64,000 bases of DNA from Micromonospora sp. H61 (lineage in GTDB: Bacteria; Actinomycetota; Actinomycetes; Mycobacteriales; Micromonosporaceae): contig NZ_JAGPXY010000001.1 in NCBI RefSeq assembly GCF_018070325.1, positions 1 through 64,000 of the forward strand, given 5' to 3'. The notes under the pieces were generated by a model. That model ran no database searches, was not told where the DNA came from, and saw nothing but the letters and a program-made list of their open reading frames with translations. Position 1 is the stretch's first letter. Every line of letters begins with the position of its first letter. The translations under genes were made by a program, and so were the position numbers. This document shows, piece by piece, positions 1 through 8,688 of the stretch.

Positions 1-2
1 GT

Positions 3-10
3 TCACCTCC
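3..10 (-). promoter_or_regulatory. Strong RBS for a gene just off the left edge
   Basis: On the minus strand GGAGGTGA overlaps the TGA stop of the lanthionine synthetase. A near-perfect Shine-Dalgarno here means a translationally coupled gene starts within about ten bases beyond the window. In SapB-type loci the gene after ramC is the precursor ramS, so a lanthipeptide precursor is the best guess; this is inference. Confidence 0.6.
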
Positions 11-2600
11 CTTCCTTCCGTTCGCCGATCAGGTCGCCCCCGCTGTCGCGGGGGAGTCTGTTCGCGCCCGGCAGGGGCGCGAGGAAGGGCAGCGTCGGCG
101 GCTGGTCGTGCTCCGCGCTGGCCAGCGCGTACAGCACGCCGGCGGTGCCGGTGCCGAAGTCCATGGAGAGCCGCAGCAACTGCTCGCCGGGGAATGCGAT
201 CCCCTCCCGGTACGGCAGCGCGTGCCAGTCCAGCCGATCCATCTGCGCGCGGAGTTCGCCGCGGTCGGCCTCGTCGGTCGAGGCGGCGAGGTAGGCGATG
301 ATGCCGGCCCGGCCGGCGAAGAGCCCGGACTGTGCGTAGAACGGTGAGCGCGCCGCGCGCCGAACCCCGGCGCTCGCCTCGGCGAACCGGTCGTCGGCCC
401 GGTGGCGCAGGTACTGGTCGAGGACCAGCCCGATACCGACGCTGCCGTGGGCCAGATAGGGCATGGTGCGCCAGCCCTCATTGACCTCCAGGGCACCGTC
501 CGGGCGCAGCACACACCGCCGCAGATCCTGACGCAGCGCGGTGGCGGCGTGCCCCAACAGCTCGTCGTCGCCGCTGAGCTCGTAGAGGCGCAACAGCATC
601 AGCGCCGGTCCGGTCCGGCCCCGCAACAGCCCGGCGTACGGGTTACGGCCGCCGCTGACGTCCGGGCCCGGGTCGTCGGCCAGCTGCCCGATCACACGCT
701 CGGCGGCCCGCCAGGCGGCGTCGCGCAACGACACCTCCCCGGTGCGTGCGGCCAACTCGGCCAGGTTGAGCGCGATCCCGGACAGTCCGCTGGCCAGGCT
801 GTGGTCGAGCCCGTCCATGGGTTCCCGCAGGCAGATGTCGAGAACGTCCAGCGCGTCCTGCCGGCGTCCGAGGTGGACCAGCGCGTACGCGACGCCGTGC
901 AGCCCGTCGAAGAAGCCGCAGCGGGTGCCGGACGGGGGCGTTGTCGCCCGCCGCACCAGCCAGTCTTCGTGCTCGGGCCATCGCCCGGCACCGCTCTTGT
1001 CGAGCGCGTACAGCACCCCCGCCGCCCCGTGGGCGAGGTTGAGGCCGCCGCTGCGGAACTGCTCGATGTCACCGGGAAAGAGCCGATCGTCGCGCTCGGG
1101 GGTGGCACTGGCCACGATCGCCGTCGTCAGCCGGTCCCGCATGGTGCGCCAGTCATCAGTGCCGAGATTCCCTCGCGGTTCCGCGGCGACACACGGCTCA
1201 CCGGTGATCTCCTCGACCGCCGGATCGAGGAAGGACCTCGGCACCGGGAAGTTGGCGGCGATGATGTCGGCCAGGTGAGTCACCTTCGCCGGGGCGAGCC
1301 GGACCAGCTGGGTCAGTGGCAGGAACAGCGCCAACCGCAGGCACGCCAGGGCGTACCGGTCGACCGCCGGCCCGCTGCGGTCCCTCGGTGCCGCGAAGCC
1401 CTGGTTGCGCAGCCCGGGTCGGCGGTGCCCGGCGATCGGGGCGGCCACCTCGAAGTCCACCAGGGCGACCCGGTCGTCCGGCCGGATCATGATGTTGAAC
1501 AGGTGCAGGTCCCCGTAGACCAGGCCGCGCTCGTGGATCGCCGCCACGACGGCTTCGACCTGCTCGTAGGTCTGGCGGGCCCACCGGGCGTACGCCGCCC
1601 GGTCGTCGTCGGTCGCGTCGGCGTCGATCAGCGGGTACCGGTCGACCAGCACCTTGTTCAGCGGCCGGCCCTCGATGAACTCGAGCGCGAGGAACCGGTG
1701 CTCGCCGAGGACGAACTCGTCGTGCACACGAGGCACCTGCGGCAGGTCGGCGAGTTGCCGCAGGGCCTGCGCCTCGCGGGCCAGCCGGGCGACGGCGTCG
1801 GTGCCGTCGGCGTCCAGGCCGGCGTGCGGTCGGGCCTCCTTCAGCACCACCTCGGTGTCGGTACGCAGGTCCCTGCCCACGTACAGCCCGCCGCCGTTCG
1901 AGAAGTGGATCACCCGCTCGATCCGGTACGGCACCTGGTCGGTGCTGGTGCCGCTCCGGGCGGCCAGGTGCGGGCCGAGGAAGTCCGGCAGGGTGACCCA
2001 GGACGGTACGTGAAAGACGGGCTCCCGCCGGTCCGGCACCAGCGTGCCGCCGTCGTCCTCGATCGCCGGCACCACCTGGCCGTCCGGCGAGTGGCAGTAG
2101 CGGGCGGCAAAGCCGCCGTAGCGCACGTGGACCGGGCCGACGCCGTAGCGGAGGTCACTGAGGATGTACGGCCCGGTCTCGCCGGTCAGCAGTTCGTCGA
2201 GTTCCTTGCAGGCCAACTCCAGCTCCGCGTCGTCGCACGGATAGACAGTGATGAACTTGCCGCTGGCGGCCCGGGCGGCGTACTTGGAATTGCGCAGCAG
2301 CAGCGTGCGCGGTCCGCGCAGGAACTTGAAGGACAGGCCGCGGGGGACGCAGTAGTTCCAGACCGCGTCCAGCACCCGTTCGGCGTTCGCCAGACCCGCC
2401 GACACATGGATCTTCCAGCCCTGCTGCGGCAGGGAGCCGCCGTCGGGCGCGTAGATCAGCCAGTCGTCGAGCGGCTCGCGGCGCCAGCCGGTCGGCGTCG
2501 GCCGTTCGGCGGCCGGAAAGACCGGCTGTGCGACGGCGCTGCCGAGCGAGTCGTAGAACAGCCGATCCGCGGCGCAGTAGCTGTCGTAGCGTTCATCCAC
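3..2600 (-). CDS. Class III lanthionine synthetase (RamC/LabKC-like)
   Basis: An 865-aa three-part enzyme expected to install (methyl)lanthionine or labionin rings in a lanthipeptide precursor: it phosphorylates Ser/Thr, eliminates the phosphate and adds Cys. The first ~210 residues are the lyase-like part. A Ser/Thr kinase domain follows (about 225-480), with catalytic loop VYGDLHLFN (D364) and metal-binding VDFEVA. The C-terminal third has LanC-type helical repeats (LAHGAAG, FDGLHG, SGLSG, RGRTG, LAHGSVG, FAGRAG, GTGTAG). None of the Cys/Cys/His zinc ligands of class I, II and IV cyclases is visible, which is why I call class III. The GTG start has GAGGGG about 11 bases upstream; the ATG four bases further in is out of frame. 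The precursor peptide is not in the window. Confidence 0.9.
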   Translation of the reverse strand: MDERYDSYCAADRLFYDSLGSAVAQPVFPAAERPTPTGWRREPLDDWLIYAPDGGSLPQQGWKIHVSAGLANAERVLDAVWNYCVPRGLSFKFLRGPRTLLLRNSKYAARAASGKFITVYPCDDAELELACKELDELLTGETGPYILSDLRYGVGPVHVRYGGFAARYCHSPDGQVVPAIEDDGGTLVPDRREPVFHVPSWVTLPDFLGPHLAARSGTSTDQVPYRIERVIHFSNGGGLYVGRDLRTDTEVVLKEARPHAGLDADGTDAVARLAREAQALRQLADLPQVPRVHDEFVLGEHRFLALEFIEGRPLNKVLVDRYPLIDADATDDDRAAYARWARQTYEQVEAVVAAIHERGLVYGDLHLFNIMIRPDDRVALVDFEVAAPIAGHRRPGLRNQGFAAPRDRSGPAVDRYALACLRLALFLPLTQLVRLAPAKVTHLADIIAANFPVPRSFLDPAVEEITGEPCVAAEPRGNLGTDDWRTMRDRLTTAIVASATPERDDRLFPGDIEQFRSGGLNLAHGAAGVLYALDKSGAGRWPEHEDWLVRRATTPPSGTRCGFFDGLHGVAYALVHLGRRQDALDVLDICLREPMDGLDHSLASGLSGIALNLAELAARTGEVSLRDAAWRAAERVIGQLADDPGPDVSGGRNPYAGLLRGRTGPALMLLRLYELSGDDELLGHAATALRQDLRRCVLRPDGALEVNEGWRTMPYLAHGSVGIGLVLDQYLRHRADDRFAEASAGVRRAARSPFYAQSGLFAGRAGIIAYLAASTDEADRGELRAQMDRLDWHALPYREGIAFPGEQLLRLSMDFGTGTAGVLYALASAEHDQPPTLPFLAPLPGANRLPRDSGGDLIGERKEGR

Positions 2601-2732
2601 CGTCCCGCCGCCCCTCGTACTCGGCCGGCTGTTGTTCCGGCGATGAATCGAGTCTCATCGACGGGACGAGTGGGCTCCAGTGCGCTTAGTCACGACGTTC
2701 GATGCGGGGTGCACAGGTACTCATGACATTAG

Positions 2733-3086
2733 TCAGGCCCGCACACCGTAGACGGCGGCGCCCATCGGCTTGTCGACGTCGAGGTCCGGGGGGACCGGCG
2801 GTGGTGCGGCGACAGCACCCGTGCGCGAGGAAGGCGCGGGTGGACCGGCCCCGAAAGCACGCTGATGCCCGTCGATGTTGCCAAAGTCGATCCAGACGTG
2901 TTGGAATGGCTCATATCGCCGCAGCGCGGGGGCAACCGCGCTGGGAACGGCCAGCACGGGAGCATCGCAGCGCCGGCAGCGCGCCGCCTTGGCGGACGCT
3001 CGCCTGGCGAATCGCCGGGTCACCTCTACGACGACGGGCGCCTTGCCGGGCAACCACTCTCGCCCGCCGTAGGTAACCCCCGGCAC
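2733..3086 (-). CDS. Possible small CxxC (zinc-ribbon-like) protein
   Basis: A 117-aa reading frame from a GTG preceded by GGGGGGAC; a second GTG at 3023 would give 96 aa. The visible motif is CRRCDAPVLAVPSA near the N-terminal third, like the single CxxC knuckle of short actinobacterial hypothetical proteins, then VWIDFGNIDGHQ and a Pro/Ala-rich tail. Third codon positions are mostly G/C, consistent with coding. I do not recognise a family. It is divergent from the membrane protein at 3186. It could be spurious: the stretch is open in several frames. Confidence 0.35.
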   Translation of the reverse strand: MPGVTYGGREWLPGKAPVVVEVTRRFARRASAKAARCRRCDAPVLAVPSAVAPALRRYEPFQHVWIDFGNIDGHQRAFGAGPPAPSSRTGAVAAPPPVPPDLDVDKPMGAAVYGVRA

Positions 3087-3185
3087 GTGTCCCCCCAACG
3101 GCTGACGCGCTCGACGCCTGACCCGCCGGGGGCGTCCGATTCGGCCTGCCAGCACCAGAAACCGGCGACGAGGTGAGAAGCAATC

Positions 3186-3764
3186 ATGATTTCCCGAGAG
3201 AACTTCGCGGGTTGGTACCGAAACCGCTTCGTGTGGGTGGCGGTGATCCTGCTGGTGGTGTCGGCCGGCGCGGTCGTACTGGTCAACCGGGCCGGCCCGG
3301 AGGCGAAGCCGGCGGATCTGCAATCACAGATCATCGCCCGGATGCGTACGACGCTCGAACAGGCAGACCCGGGGCAGCACAACCACGCCGGACACGGCGC
3401 CCAGCAGGCGGCCACCACGGAGAAGCCGGCAGTGATCTGCGGGGTCCGCGTCTACGGCTACGAGCCGACCGAGGCCACCGCGCTCGCCGACGTGCAGACG
3501 GTCTACGGCTTCCACCTCTGCGGGGTCGCCGAACAGAAGCGCCCCTGGGACGTGGCGGTCAAACTGGCCGGACCCGTGATCATGGACATGTCCACCCAGC
3601 CTCCGGGCATCCAGGTGGTCGAGGCGACCGCCGAGGTCATGTTCACCGACCGGGTGCGGCAGATGCTCCCGCCCAAGTACGCGGAGCTGGCGCTCAAGGA
3701 GGCGCTGTCCGAGTCGGAGATGGTCGACCAGCGCCGCCGATACGACGCCGCAGCCGGCCTGTGA
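3186..3764 (+). CDS. Membrane-anchored protein of unknown function
   Basis: 192 aa with a short basic N-terminus, one transmembrane helix (about residues 14-34, FVWVAVILLVVSAGAVVLV) and a soluble domain probably outside the cell. After the helix there is a His-rich stretch (HNHAGHG), then two cysteines (in VICGVRVYGYEP and FHLCGVAEQ) that could form a disulfide. The ATG has a good Shine-Dalgarno (GAGGTGAG). I do not recognise the domain and the neighbours give no clear clue. Confidence 0.75.
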   Translation: MISRENFAGWYRNRFVWVAVILLVVSAGAVVLVNRAGPEAKPADLQSQIIARMRTTLEQADPGQHNHAGHGAQQAATTEKPAVICGVRVYGYEPTEATALADVQTVYGFHLCGVAEQKRPWDVAVKLAGPVIMDMSTQPPGIQVVEATAEVMFTDRVRQMLPPKYAELALKEALSESEMVDQRRRYDAAAGL

Positions 3765-3907
3765 CAGTGCCGGGCGGCAGGCGGCGCGGTCGTTACCCGC
3801 ACCCGGATCCGAACCGGGCGGCTGCGGACAGCCCGGTCAGCTCGATCCACATCCGACCATAGATAGATAACGATTGATATTTGAGTCGATAGATGCAACA
3901 GTTGGTT

Positions 3908-3921
3908 TGGGAGCGTTCCCA
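3908..3921. promoter_or_regulatory. CebR-type operator upstream of the LPMO
   Basis: TGGGAGCGTTCCCA differs by one base from the 14-bp palindrome TGGGAGCGCTCCCA bound by the cello-oligosaccharide-responsive LacI-family repressor CebR in actinobacteria. It lies 36 bp upstream of the LPMO start, where a bound repressor would block transcription. No CebR gene is in the window. The match is seen; the regulation is inferred. Confidence 0.7.
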
Positions 3922-3957
3922 TACTGATCTGTAGTCCCGAAGAGCGGAGGATGAACA

Positions 3958-4638
3958 GTGCGTTCACTCAAGTCCGATCGATCCGGCGGACGATCCCGGT
4001 CACCAGTCCGTCGGTCCCTTCGAGCGTTCGTCATGGTGTTCGCCATCGTGGCCGGCATGCTGCCCTTCACCGGGGCAGCCCAGGCCCACGGCACCATCAT
4101 CAACCCGATGAGTCGCGCCTACCAATGCTGGAAGGCGTGGGGCAACCAGCACATGAACCCCGCCATGCAGCAGCAAGACCCCATGTGTTGGCGGGCGTTC
4201 CAGGCCAATCCCGACACCATGTGGAACTGGATGAGCCAGCTGCGCGACGGCCTCGGCGGCCAGTACCAGGCCCGCACCCCGGACGGTCAACTGTGCAGCA
4301 ACGCCCTGTCCAGGAACGACAGCGTGAACCAGCCCGGGGCGTGGAAGACGACCACCGTCAGCCGCAACCTCACGGTCCAGCTGTACGACCAGGCCAGTCA
4401 CGGCGCTGACTACTTCCAGGTCTACGTCACCAAGCAGGGGTTCAACCCGGCCACCCAGAAGCTCGGATGGGGCAACCTCGACCTGATCACGACGACGGGG
4501 CGCTACGCGCCGGCGCAGAACATCTCGTTCAACGTCTCGCTCCCGTCGCGCAGCGGGAACCACATCCTGTTCGTGCTCTGGAGGGCGTCGCACCTGGACC
4601 AGACCTACATGTGGTGCAGCGACATCAACGTCACCTGA
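3958..4638 (+). CDS. AA10 lytic polysaccharide monooxygenase
   Basis: 226 aa. Secreted copper enzyme that oxidatively cleaves crystalline cellulose or chitin. A signal peptide ends at AQA, so the mature protein starts with His44 (HGTIINP), the first ligand of the copper histidine brace; the second His is in QASHGADYFQVYVT. The C-terminal WRASHLDQTYMWCSDI resembles the active-site segment of cellulose-active AA10s, with Tyr near copper. There is no attached binding module. The start is GTG at 3958, seven bases after GGAGG; an ATG at 3951 is in a different frame. The CebR-type box upstream argues for cellulose rather than chitin induction. Confidence 0.93.
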   Translation: MRSLKSDRSGGRSRSPVRRSLRAFVMVFAIVAGMLPFTGAAQAHGTIINPMSRAYQCWKAWGNQHMNPAMQQQDPMCWRAFQANPDTMWNWMSQLRDGLGGQYQARTPDGQLCSNALSRNDSVNQPGAWKTTTVSRNLTVQLYDQASHGADYFQVYVTKQGFNPATQKLGWGNLDLITTTGRYAPAQNISFNVSLPSRSGNHILFVLWRASHLDQTYMWCSDINVT

Positions 4639-4667
4639 TCGGCAGTACCAACAGCTACAGAACTATT

Positions 4668-4697
4668 CCGGCTCAGGGCGTCAGCGCCCTGAGCCGG
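4668..4697 (+). terminator. Hairpin terminator after the LPMO
   Basis: Perfect 13-bp stem CCGGCTCAGGGCG / CGCCCTGAGCCGG with loop TCAG, 29 bp after the LPMO stop and just before the convergent VOC gene. There is no U-tract, which is usual in high-GC actinobacteria; it could serve both directions. Confidence 0.8.
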
Positions 4698-4718
4698 ATT
4701 GGTTGTCTCAGGTGGAGG

Positions 4719-5117
4719 TCACGCGTCGGCTTCGAGAGCGAAGGTGTTGCCGTCCGGGTCCTGGAACCAGGCGATACGTCCACCTCCGGCCCGCGCGGTA
4801 ATCCCCTTGTCGTCGTGCTCGAACTGCTCGTAGCGAACGAACTCGACGCCGGACGAGGTGAGCTCGTCGACGATCTGGTCGATGTCGTCGACGTACCACG
4901 TCGCCACCGTCGCCGAGGTCTGCCCGGCAGTGACCGACTGATACACGTTCAGCGCCGGCCCGCCACCGGAGCCATAGACACGGCTACCGTCGGCGATGGT
5001 GGCGCTGGGGCCCGACCGCAACGCCCGCAGGCCCAGCGCGCCTTCGTAGAAGGCCACGGCCGTCTGAATGTCGGACACGGCGACCGAGGCTCTGAGGTGG
5101 TACGTACTCAAGGGCAT
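4719..5117 (-). CDS. VOC (glyoxalase/bleomycin-resistance) family protein
   Basis: A single-copy vicinal-oxygen-chelate fold protein of about 132 aa from the ATG at 5117 (MPLSTYHLRASVAVSD). The frame stays open to a GTG at 5171 (150 aa) and neither start has a clear Shine-Dalgarno; I prefer the inner one because the fold begins there. Visible features are the first beta-alpha unit (VSDIQTAVAFYEGALGLRAL) and the C-terminal FQDPDGNTFALE. Substrate is unknown: these proteins range from lyases to antibiotic binders. It lies downstream of the serine hydrolase at 5324 on the same strand. Confidence 0.8.
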   Translation of the reverse strand: MPLSTYHLRASVAVSDIQTAVAFYEGALGLRALRSGPSATIADGSRVYGSGGGPALNVYQSVTAGQTSATVATWYVDDIDQIVDELTSSGVEFVRYEQFEHDDKGITARAGGGRIAWFQDPDGNTFALEADA

Positions 5118-5323
5118 GAACCACTCTGGCAGGTGCTCGACGAATCGGGGCGCCGAATCGGAGACCGTCACATCCGCACACTGCGGGAAATGCCGAACAG
5201 GACGTTCGGACGCAGTGCCCCGTCGGGTTCGGTGGGATCGTCGAAGCCGTGGGCCAGGACCGCCAGCGGCCCCTCGGTAGCGCAGCCCCGGCCCCAGGCT
5301 GAGCGGGCGAGCGGCGCCGAGGG

Positions 5324-6247
5324 CTACCCCTGCGACGGGCCGTCGCCCGCAGTGGCGGTACGCAGCTCCTTGAGCACGTACGTGGCAGCCTTCTCGACGA
5401 CGCGGATGCCCTCTTTCTGGCTCACGTGATGGTCGGAGAGCACGGCGATCAGCCAGTCATGACGGGCCTCGACGATCCGCCCGATGCTGTTGACCAGCCA
5501 GCGGCCCCCGTCGACATCAGCGGTGTCCCAACCGTTCTTGACGTACTCCGAACGACTGCCCGCCTCCCGCGCGGCGGTGACTCCCCACCGCTGCTCGGGG
5601 ATCACCTTCTTCATGAGGCCCATGACGAAGGTCCGGTCCTGCGGGGTCAGCGGTCCTGTCGGTGACGTCAGCGCGGTCAGCAGACGGAGTTGGTCGGCGA
5701 CCGTGGTCGTGGTGAGGCCCCAGTGCGAATTGGGCTTCGTCTCGCGCAGACCGAGCGCGCGGTTCGCGGCGGTGAGGCCGCGCGAGCCCTCGATTCGCTG
5801 CCAGAGGGCGACCGCCGCATCGTTGTCACTGGACACGATCATGGCCTCGGCCAACCGCCGGGTGTCGGAACCCAGGGCCTTGCCCGGCGGGTTCTGGCGC
5901 AGCAGAAGGGCCGCGAGGATGTTGACCTTGACGATGCTGGCGGTCTCGAACCGTTTGGCGCCGACCGTCACCGCAGCCGTTCCTTGTCGATCCAGTGCCG
6001 CGACCGCCAGGTGGCCGTCGTACCGCTGCACGTAGGCCTTGATGCGCGTTCTCGCCTGGTCGATCCGGTCGACGGCCGGCGTCGTGGGGATCGGACTGGC
6101 AGGGGAGGAACCCTGCGATGGTCCGGCTCGGTCGCCGTCGCGGCCGCGCGTGGCACCCAGGGCGGCCGTCGCGACGCCGGCCAGCGACGTGGTGACAGCG
6201 GAGATGACCCAGCGTCGCGGCAGCTGCCGCCCTTTCCGCTCAGCCAA
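5324..6247 (-). CDS. Class A beta-lactamase-like serine hydrolase
   Basis: 307 aa, exported (N-terminal basic/hydrophobic segment RRWVISAVTTSLAGVATAAL, then a Ser/Pro-rich linker). It has the three penicillin-recognising motifs: S104-x-x-K107 in ETASIVK, S140-D-N in SSDND, and K237-N-G in place of K-T-G. The omega-loop Glu arrangement (EPELN) is not obvious, so it may be a non-lactamase hydrolase or weak D,D-peptidase. The TTG start overlaps the stop of the upstream lipoprotein gene by 8 bp (TTGGCTGA), so the two are translationally coupled. Confidence 0.8.
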   Translation of the reverse strand: MAERKGRQLPRRWVISAVTTSLAGVATAALGATRGRDGDRAGPSQGSSPASPIPTTPAVDRIDQARTRIKAYVQRYDGHLAVAALDRQGTAAVTVGAKRFETASIVKVNILAALLLRQNPPGKALGSDTRRLAEAMIVSSDNDAAVALWQRIEGSRGLTAANRALGLRETKPNSHWGLTTTTVADQLRLLTALTSPTGPLTPQDRTFVMGLMKKVIPEQRWGVTAAREAGSRSEYVKNGWDTADVDGGRWLVNSIGRIVEARHDWLIAVLSDHHVSQKEGIRVVEKAATYVLKELRTATAGDGPSQG

Positions 6248-6923
6248 GGCGGGCCACCGCCCTCGCCGCGATCTCGTCCACCGCGGCCTGGCTGCCCGGA
6301 TCGGGCAGGCGGACCGTCGAGACCGTCTCGCCTCGTTTCACCATCACGAAGTACGTGACGGTGTTCGAGGTGTCCGCACGCGCGATGCGACCTCGAACGA
6401 GCATGCCGGCGCCGTCCAGATATTGCGGGTCGACGACGTCGAACGAGACCTGCGATCCGAGGACCGGGTAGCTCGCGCACCGCAGGAGGACCCGACGGAC
6501 GTCGTCGACGTTCCGCTCGGCCCATCCAGGTTCGTACGTCTCCACGACGTGATGGGCCGGCGACGAGCCGTCAGACGGCCGGTAGTAGCGCTCCACGGCA
6601 GCGCGCCGATGCGATTTGGCCGGGTAGTCGCTGCTCCGATAACTAGGGCAACTGTCCTGCTCCCACGGCCAGGGCGGCAGACCGGTTCGCGCGTCGTCCG
6701 CACGCCAGTCCGCTCCCAGATCGCCCGCCCCCAGCAGCGGGCTCGGATCGCCCCGTTCCGCGTTTGCGGTGTGTCGCTCGTCGGGGCTGATACCGGACTC
6801 CCCCCGATGGCACCCCGCGGCCATCACCATCGACGCCGCCAGGACCGCCGGCACGACCGCAAGCGAACCTCGGCCGCTGCCGCGGATCCGGCCTCGGCTC
6901 GTCCTGCTGCTCGATACGAACAC
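6240..6923 (-). CDS. Putative lipoprotein of unknown function
   Basis: 227 aa with a lipobox VMAAGC (lipidated Cys38), then a soluble domain with conserved-looking cysteines (QDSCPSYR, LLRCASYP). This pattern resembles actinobacterial sensor-type lipoproteins, but I cannot name the family. The GTG start has a strong GGGGAGG five bases upstream. It overlaps the downstream serine hydrolase and sits 160 bp after the sigma factor gene, so lipoprotein and hydrolase may belong to the same regulon. Confidence 0.75.
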   Translation of the reverse strand: MFVSSSRTSRGRIRGSGRGSLAVVPAVLAASMVMAAGCHRGESGISPDERHTANAERGDPSPLLGAGDLGADWRADDARTGLPPWPWEQDSCPSYRSSDYPAKSHRRAAVERYYRPSDGSSPAHHVVETYEPGWAERNVDDVRRVLLRCASYPVLGSQVSFDVVDPQYLDGAGMLVRGRIARADTSNTVTYFVMVKRGETVSTVRLPDPGSQAAVDEIAARAVARLG

Positions 6924-7083
6924 CGAAACCTCCCCAGACGCAGATACTTGCCACCGCAGGTGGCGCCTCAGCCGACGACGCGGGGCGGCACGTTCGCCGC
7001 CGCCGCAGCACCGACGCGGCGGTTACCGGCCGACGGTCCGACACCATCGGGATCCGCCACACCCCGGCCGCAGACAGGACCCG

Positions 7084-7584
7084 TCAATGGCGTTCCTCGG
7101 CGAACAGCTCGGCACGGGTCTCGCCGAGCAACTCACGCAGGCGGTTGAGGGAGCGCATGCTCTGGCTCTTGACAACGGCGGTGGAGACGCCCACAACCTC
7201 GGCGGTTGTCTCCACGCTCAGGTCGTCCCAGTAACGCAGGACGATGATCGCCCGATCCCGCAACGGCAATGTGGCGACCGCGTCCAGCAACGTCATGCGC
7301 AGCTCGGCCGGATGTTCCTCGCCCCGATCCGGCGGCGCCGACATCGCCAACTCGCGGCTGGAGCGACGTCGCTGCTGGTCGATCATGCAGCGCAGCAGTA
7401 TCTTGCGGGCGTACGCGTGGGGGTCGTCGGCCCGGCGGACCCGCCTCCAGTTGGCGTACACCTTGGCCAGCGTCGTCTGGGTGAGGTCCTGGGCGAGATG
7501 CCAGTCGCGGCACATCAGGAAGGCCGCGTCGCGCAGCCGACCAACGGTCGCCTGCGCGAACTCCACGAAGTCTTCGTCAGCCAT
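7084..7584 (-). CDS. SigE-family RNA polymerase sigma factor
   Basis: 166 aa, group 4 (ECF-like) sigma factor of the SigE family. Region 2 begins FVEFAQATVGRLRDAAFLMC with LAQDLTQTTLAKVY, and region 4 carries the HTH (LRDRAIIVLRYWDDLSVETTAEVVG then STAVVKSQSMRSLNRLRELL, about 105-155). Its ATG overlaps the stop of the upstream membrane-protein gene (AATGGCTGA), so the two are coupled. The gene order, membrane protein first and sigma second, is the reverse of most sigma/anti-sigma pairs. Confidence 0.92.
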   Translation of the reverse strand: MADEDFVEFAQATVGRLRDAAFLMCRDWHLAQDLTQTTLAKVYANWRRVRRADDPHAYARKILLRCMIDQQRRRSSRELAMSAPPDRGEEHPAELRMTLLDAVATLPLRDRAIIVLRYWDDLSVETTAEVVGVSTAVVKSQSMRSLNRLRELLGETRAELFAEERH

Positions 7585-8455
7585 TCGCCCGGGCCAGCTT
7601 CGGGAACCTCTTGGTCCCGTTGACGACGTACTCGGCCGGCAGTGTCGTCCCCCAGTTCGGGTTCGCGGCGATCGCGATCGCCTCCTTCACGGAGAGGACG
7701 GGCGGCGCCGGCGACGTTCCCTTGGCGTCCCAGACCAGACAGGTGGCGATCATGAGATCGACCTGGAGGCCAGCGCGGTGGTGCACGGTGACCGTCTGGT
7801 TCTGCACGCAGTTGTCGGGTACCTCGGTCAGCTCCACCGTCCCCGGGGCGGGGTCGCCGCCGACGCGGTCCCGGTAGATGGAGAGCCGCAGCATGCCCGG
7901 TCCATCGCCTCGGTCCAGGTAGAGCTGGACGTACGGCATGCCGGGGCCTGACCCGCTGCTCTCCAGACTCGCGTAACCGCTGGTCTTTCCCCTGGGCAGC
8001 AGCCGGGTCAGCAGTTCCAGGGCGCCCTGCGGTGTGGTGGTCAGCAGGTCACCGTCCGGCCCCGCCCCGATCCTCACGGTGTCGATCACCGTGGTCGAGG
8101 GAGTCGGCGGCGCTGACCGGAAGAGGTTTCCTTCGGCGCCCTCTTCCAGCCCGCCCGGGGCGCCACCGGAGGACCCAGCCGGGGACGGCGTGGTGGTGTC
8201 GACCGGTCCGCCCGGCAAGCCCACGTTCGCTCCGCCGGGCTGACCGGCGTCATCCGCTCCGACGCCGAACGGCCCGGCGGCCAGGCCGATCACGAGCAGC
8301 ATCGCCAACGCCGATCCGCCGACGCCGAACTGCGCCAGGCGGCGTTGGCGACGAAGTCGGCGGCCCTGCACCACCGACTGCTGGACCAGGTCACCCAGTG
8401 GCGGGGCGGGATGTTGGGCCAGGTCGTCCCTGAAACGCCCACGCACGTCGCCCAT
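7577..8455 (-). CDS. Membrane protein coupled to the sigma factor (possible regulator)
   Basis: 292 aa from the ATG at 8455, chosen because AGGAGGAAC lies upstream; the frame is open a further 31 codons. A cytoplasmic N-terminus of ~45 residues (RFRDDLAQHPAPPLGDLVQQ) precedes one TM helix (LAMLLVIGLAAGPFG), then a Gly/Pro/Thr-rich linker and an exported domain. The topology fits an anti-sigma-like partner of the overlapping SigE-family gene, but there is no zinc-binding anti-sigma motif (HxxxCxxC), so that role is inferred from coupling only. Confidence 0.75.
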   Translation of the reverse strand: MGDVRGRFRDDLAQHPAPPLGDLVQQSVVQGRRLRRQRRLAQFGVGGSALAMLLVIGLAAGPFGVGADDAGQPGGANVGLPGGPVDTTTPSPAGSSGGAPGGLEEGAEGNLFRSAPPTPSTTVIDTVRIGAGPDGDLLTTTPQGALELLTRLLPRGKTSGYASLESSGSGPGMPYVQLYLDRGDGPGMLRLSIYRDRVGGDPAPGTVELTEVPDNCVQNQTVTVHHRAGLQVDLMIATCLVWDAKGTSPAPPVLSVKEAIAIAANPNWGTTLPAEYVVNGTKRFPKLARANG

Positions 8456-8688
8456 GTCCCTTGTTCCTCCTCGGCCGGCCGCCCCCAGTGGCGATCCGTC
8501 ACTGACCTGACGGGTTGGCCAGCCGATTTGGTTACCGGCTTTCGGCACGAATCTTCAGCCACCGCGTCGGCGGAACGCCGTCGGTTCGAGCAGCTGAAGC
8601 TGCTGGCGGTCCCGGCGGCCGCACGGAAACACCGGGCCTGCCCATCAGCTCGCCTCGCCGCCGGGACACTCCACGCGAGCCGGTCCCC

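Noticed and set aside
402-2726. A 774-codon plus-strand frame opposite the lanthionine synthetase
   Set aside because: Composition-driven antisense frame rich in Arg/Gln/Pro with no motif; the minus-strand gene is clearly real.
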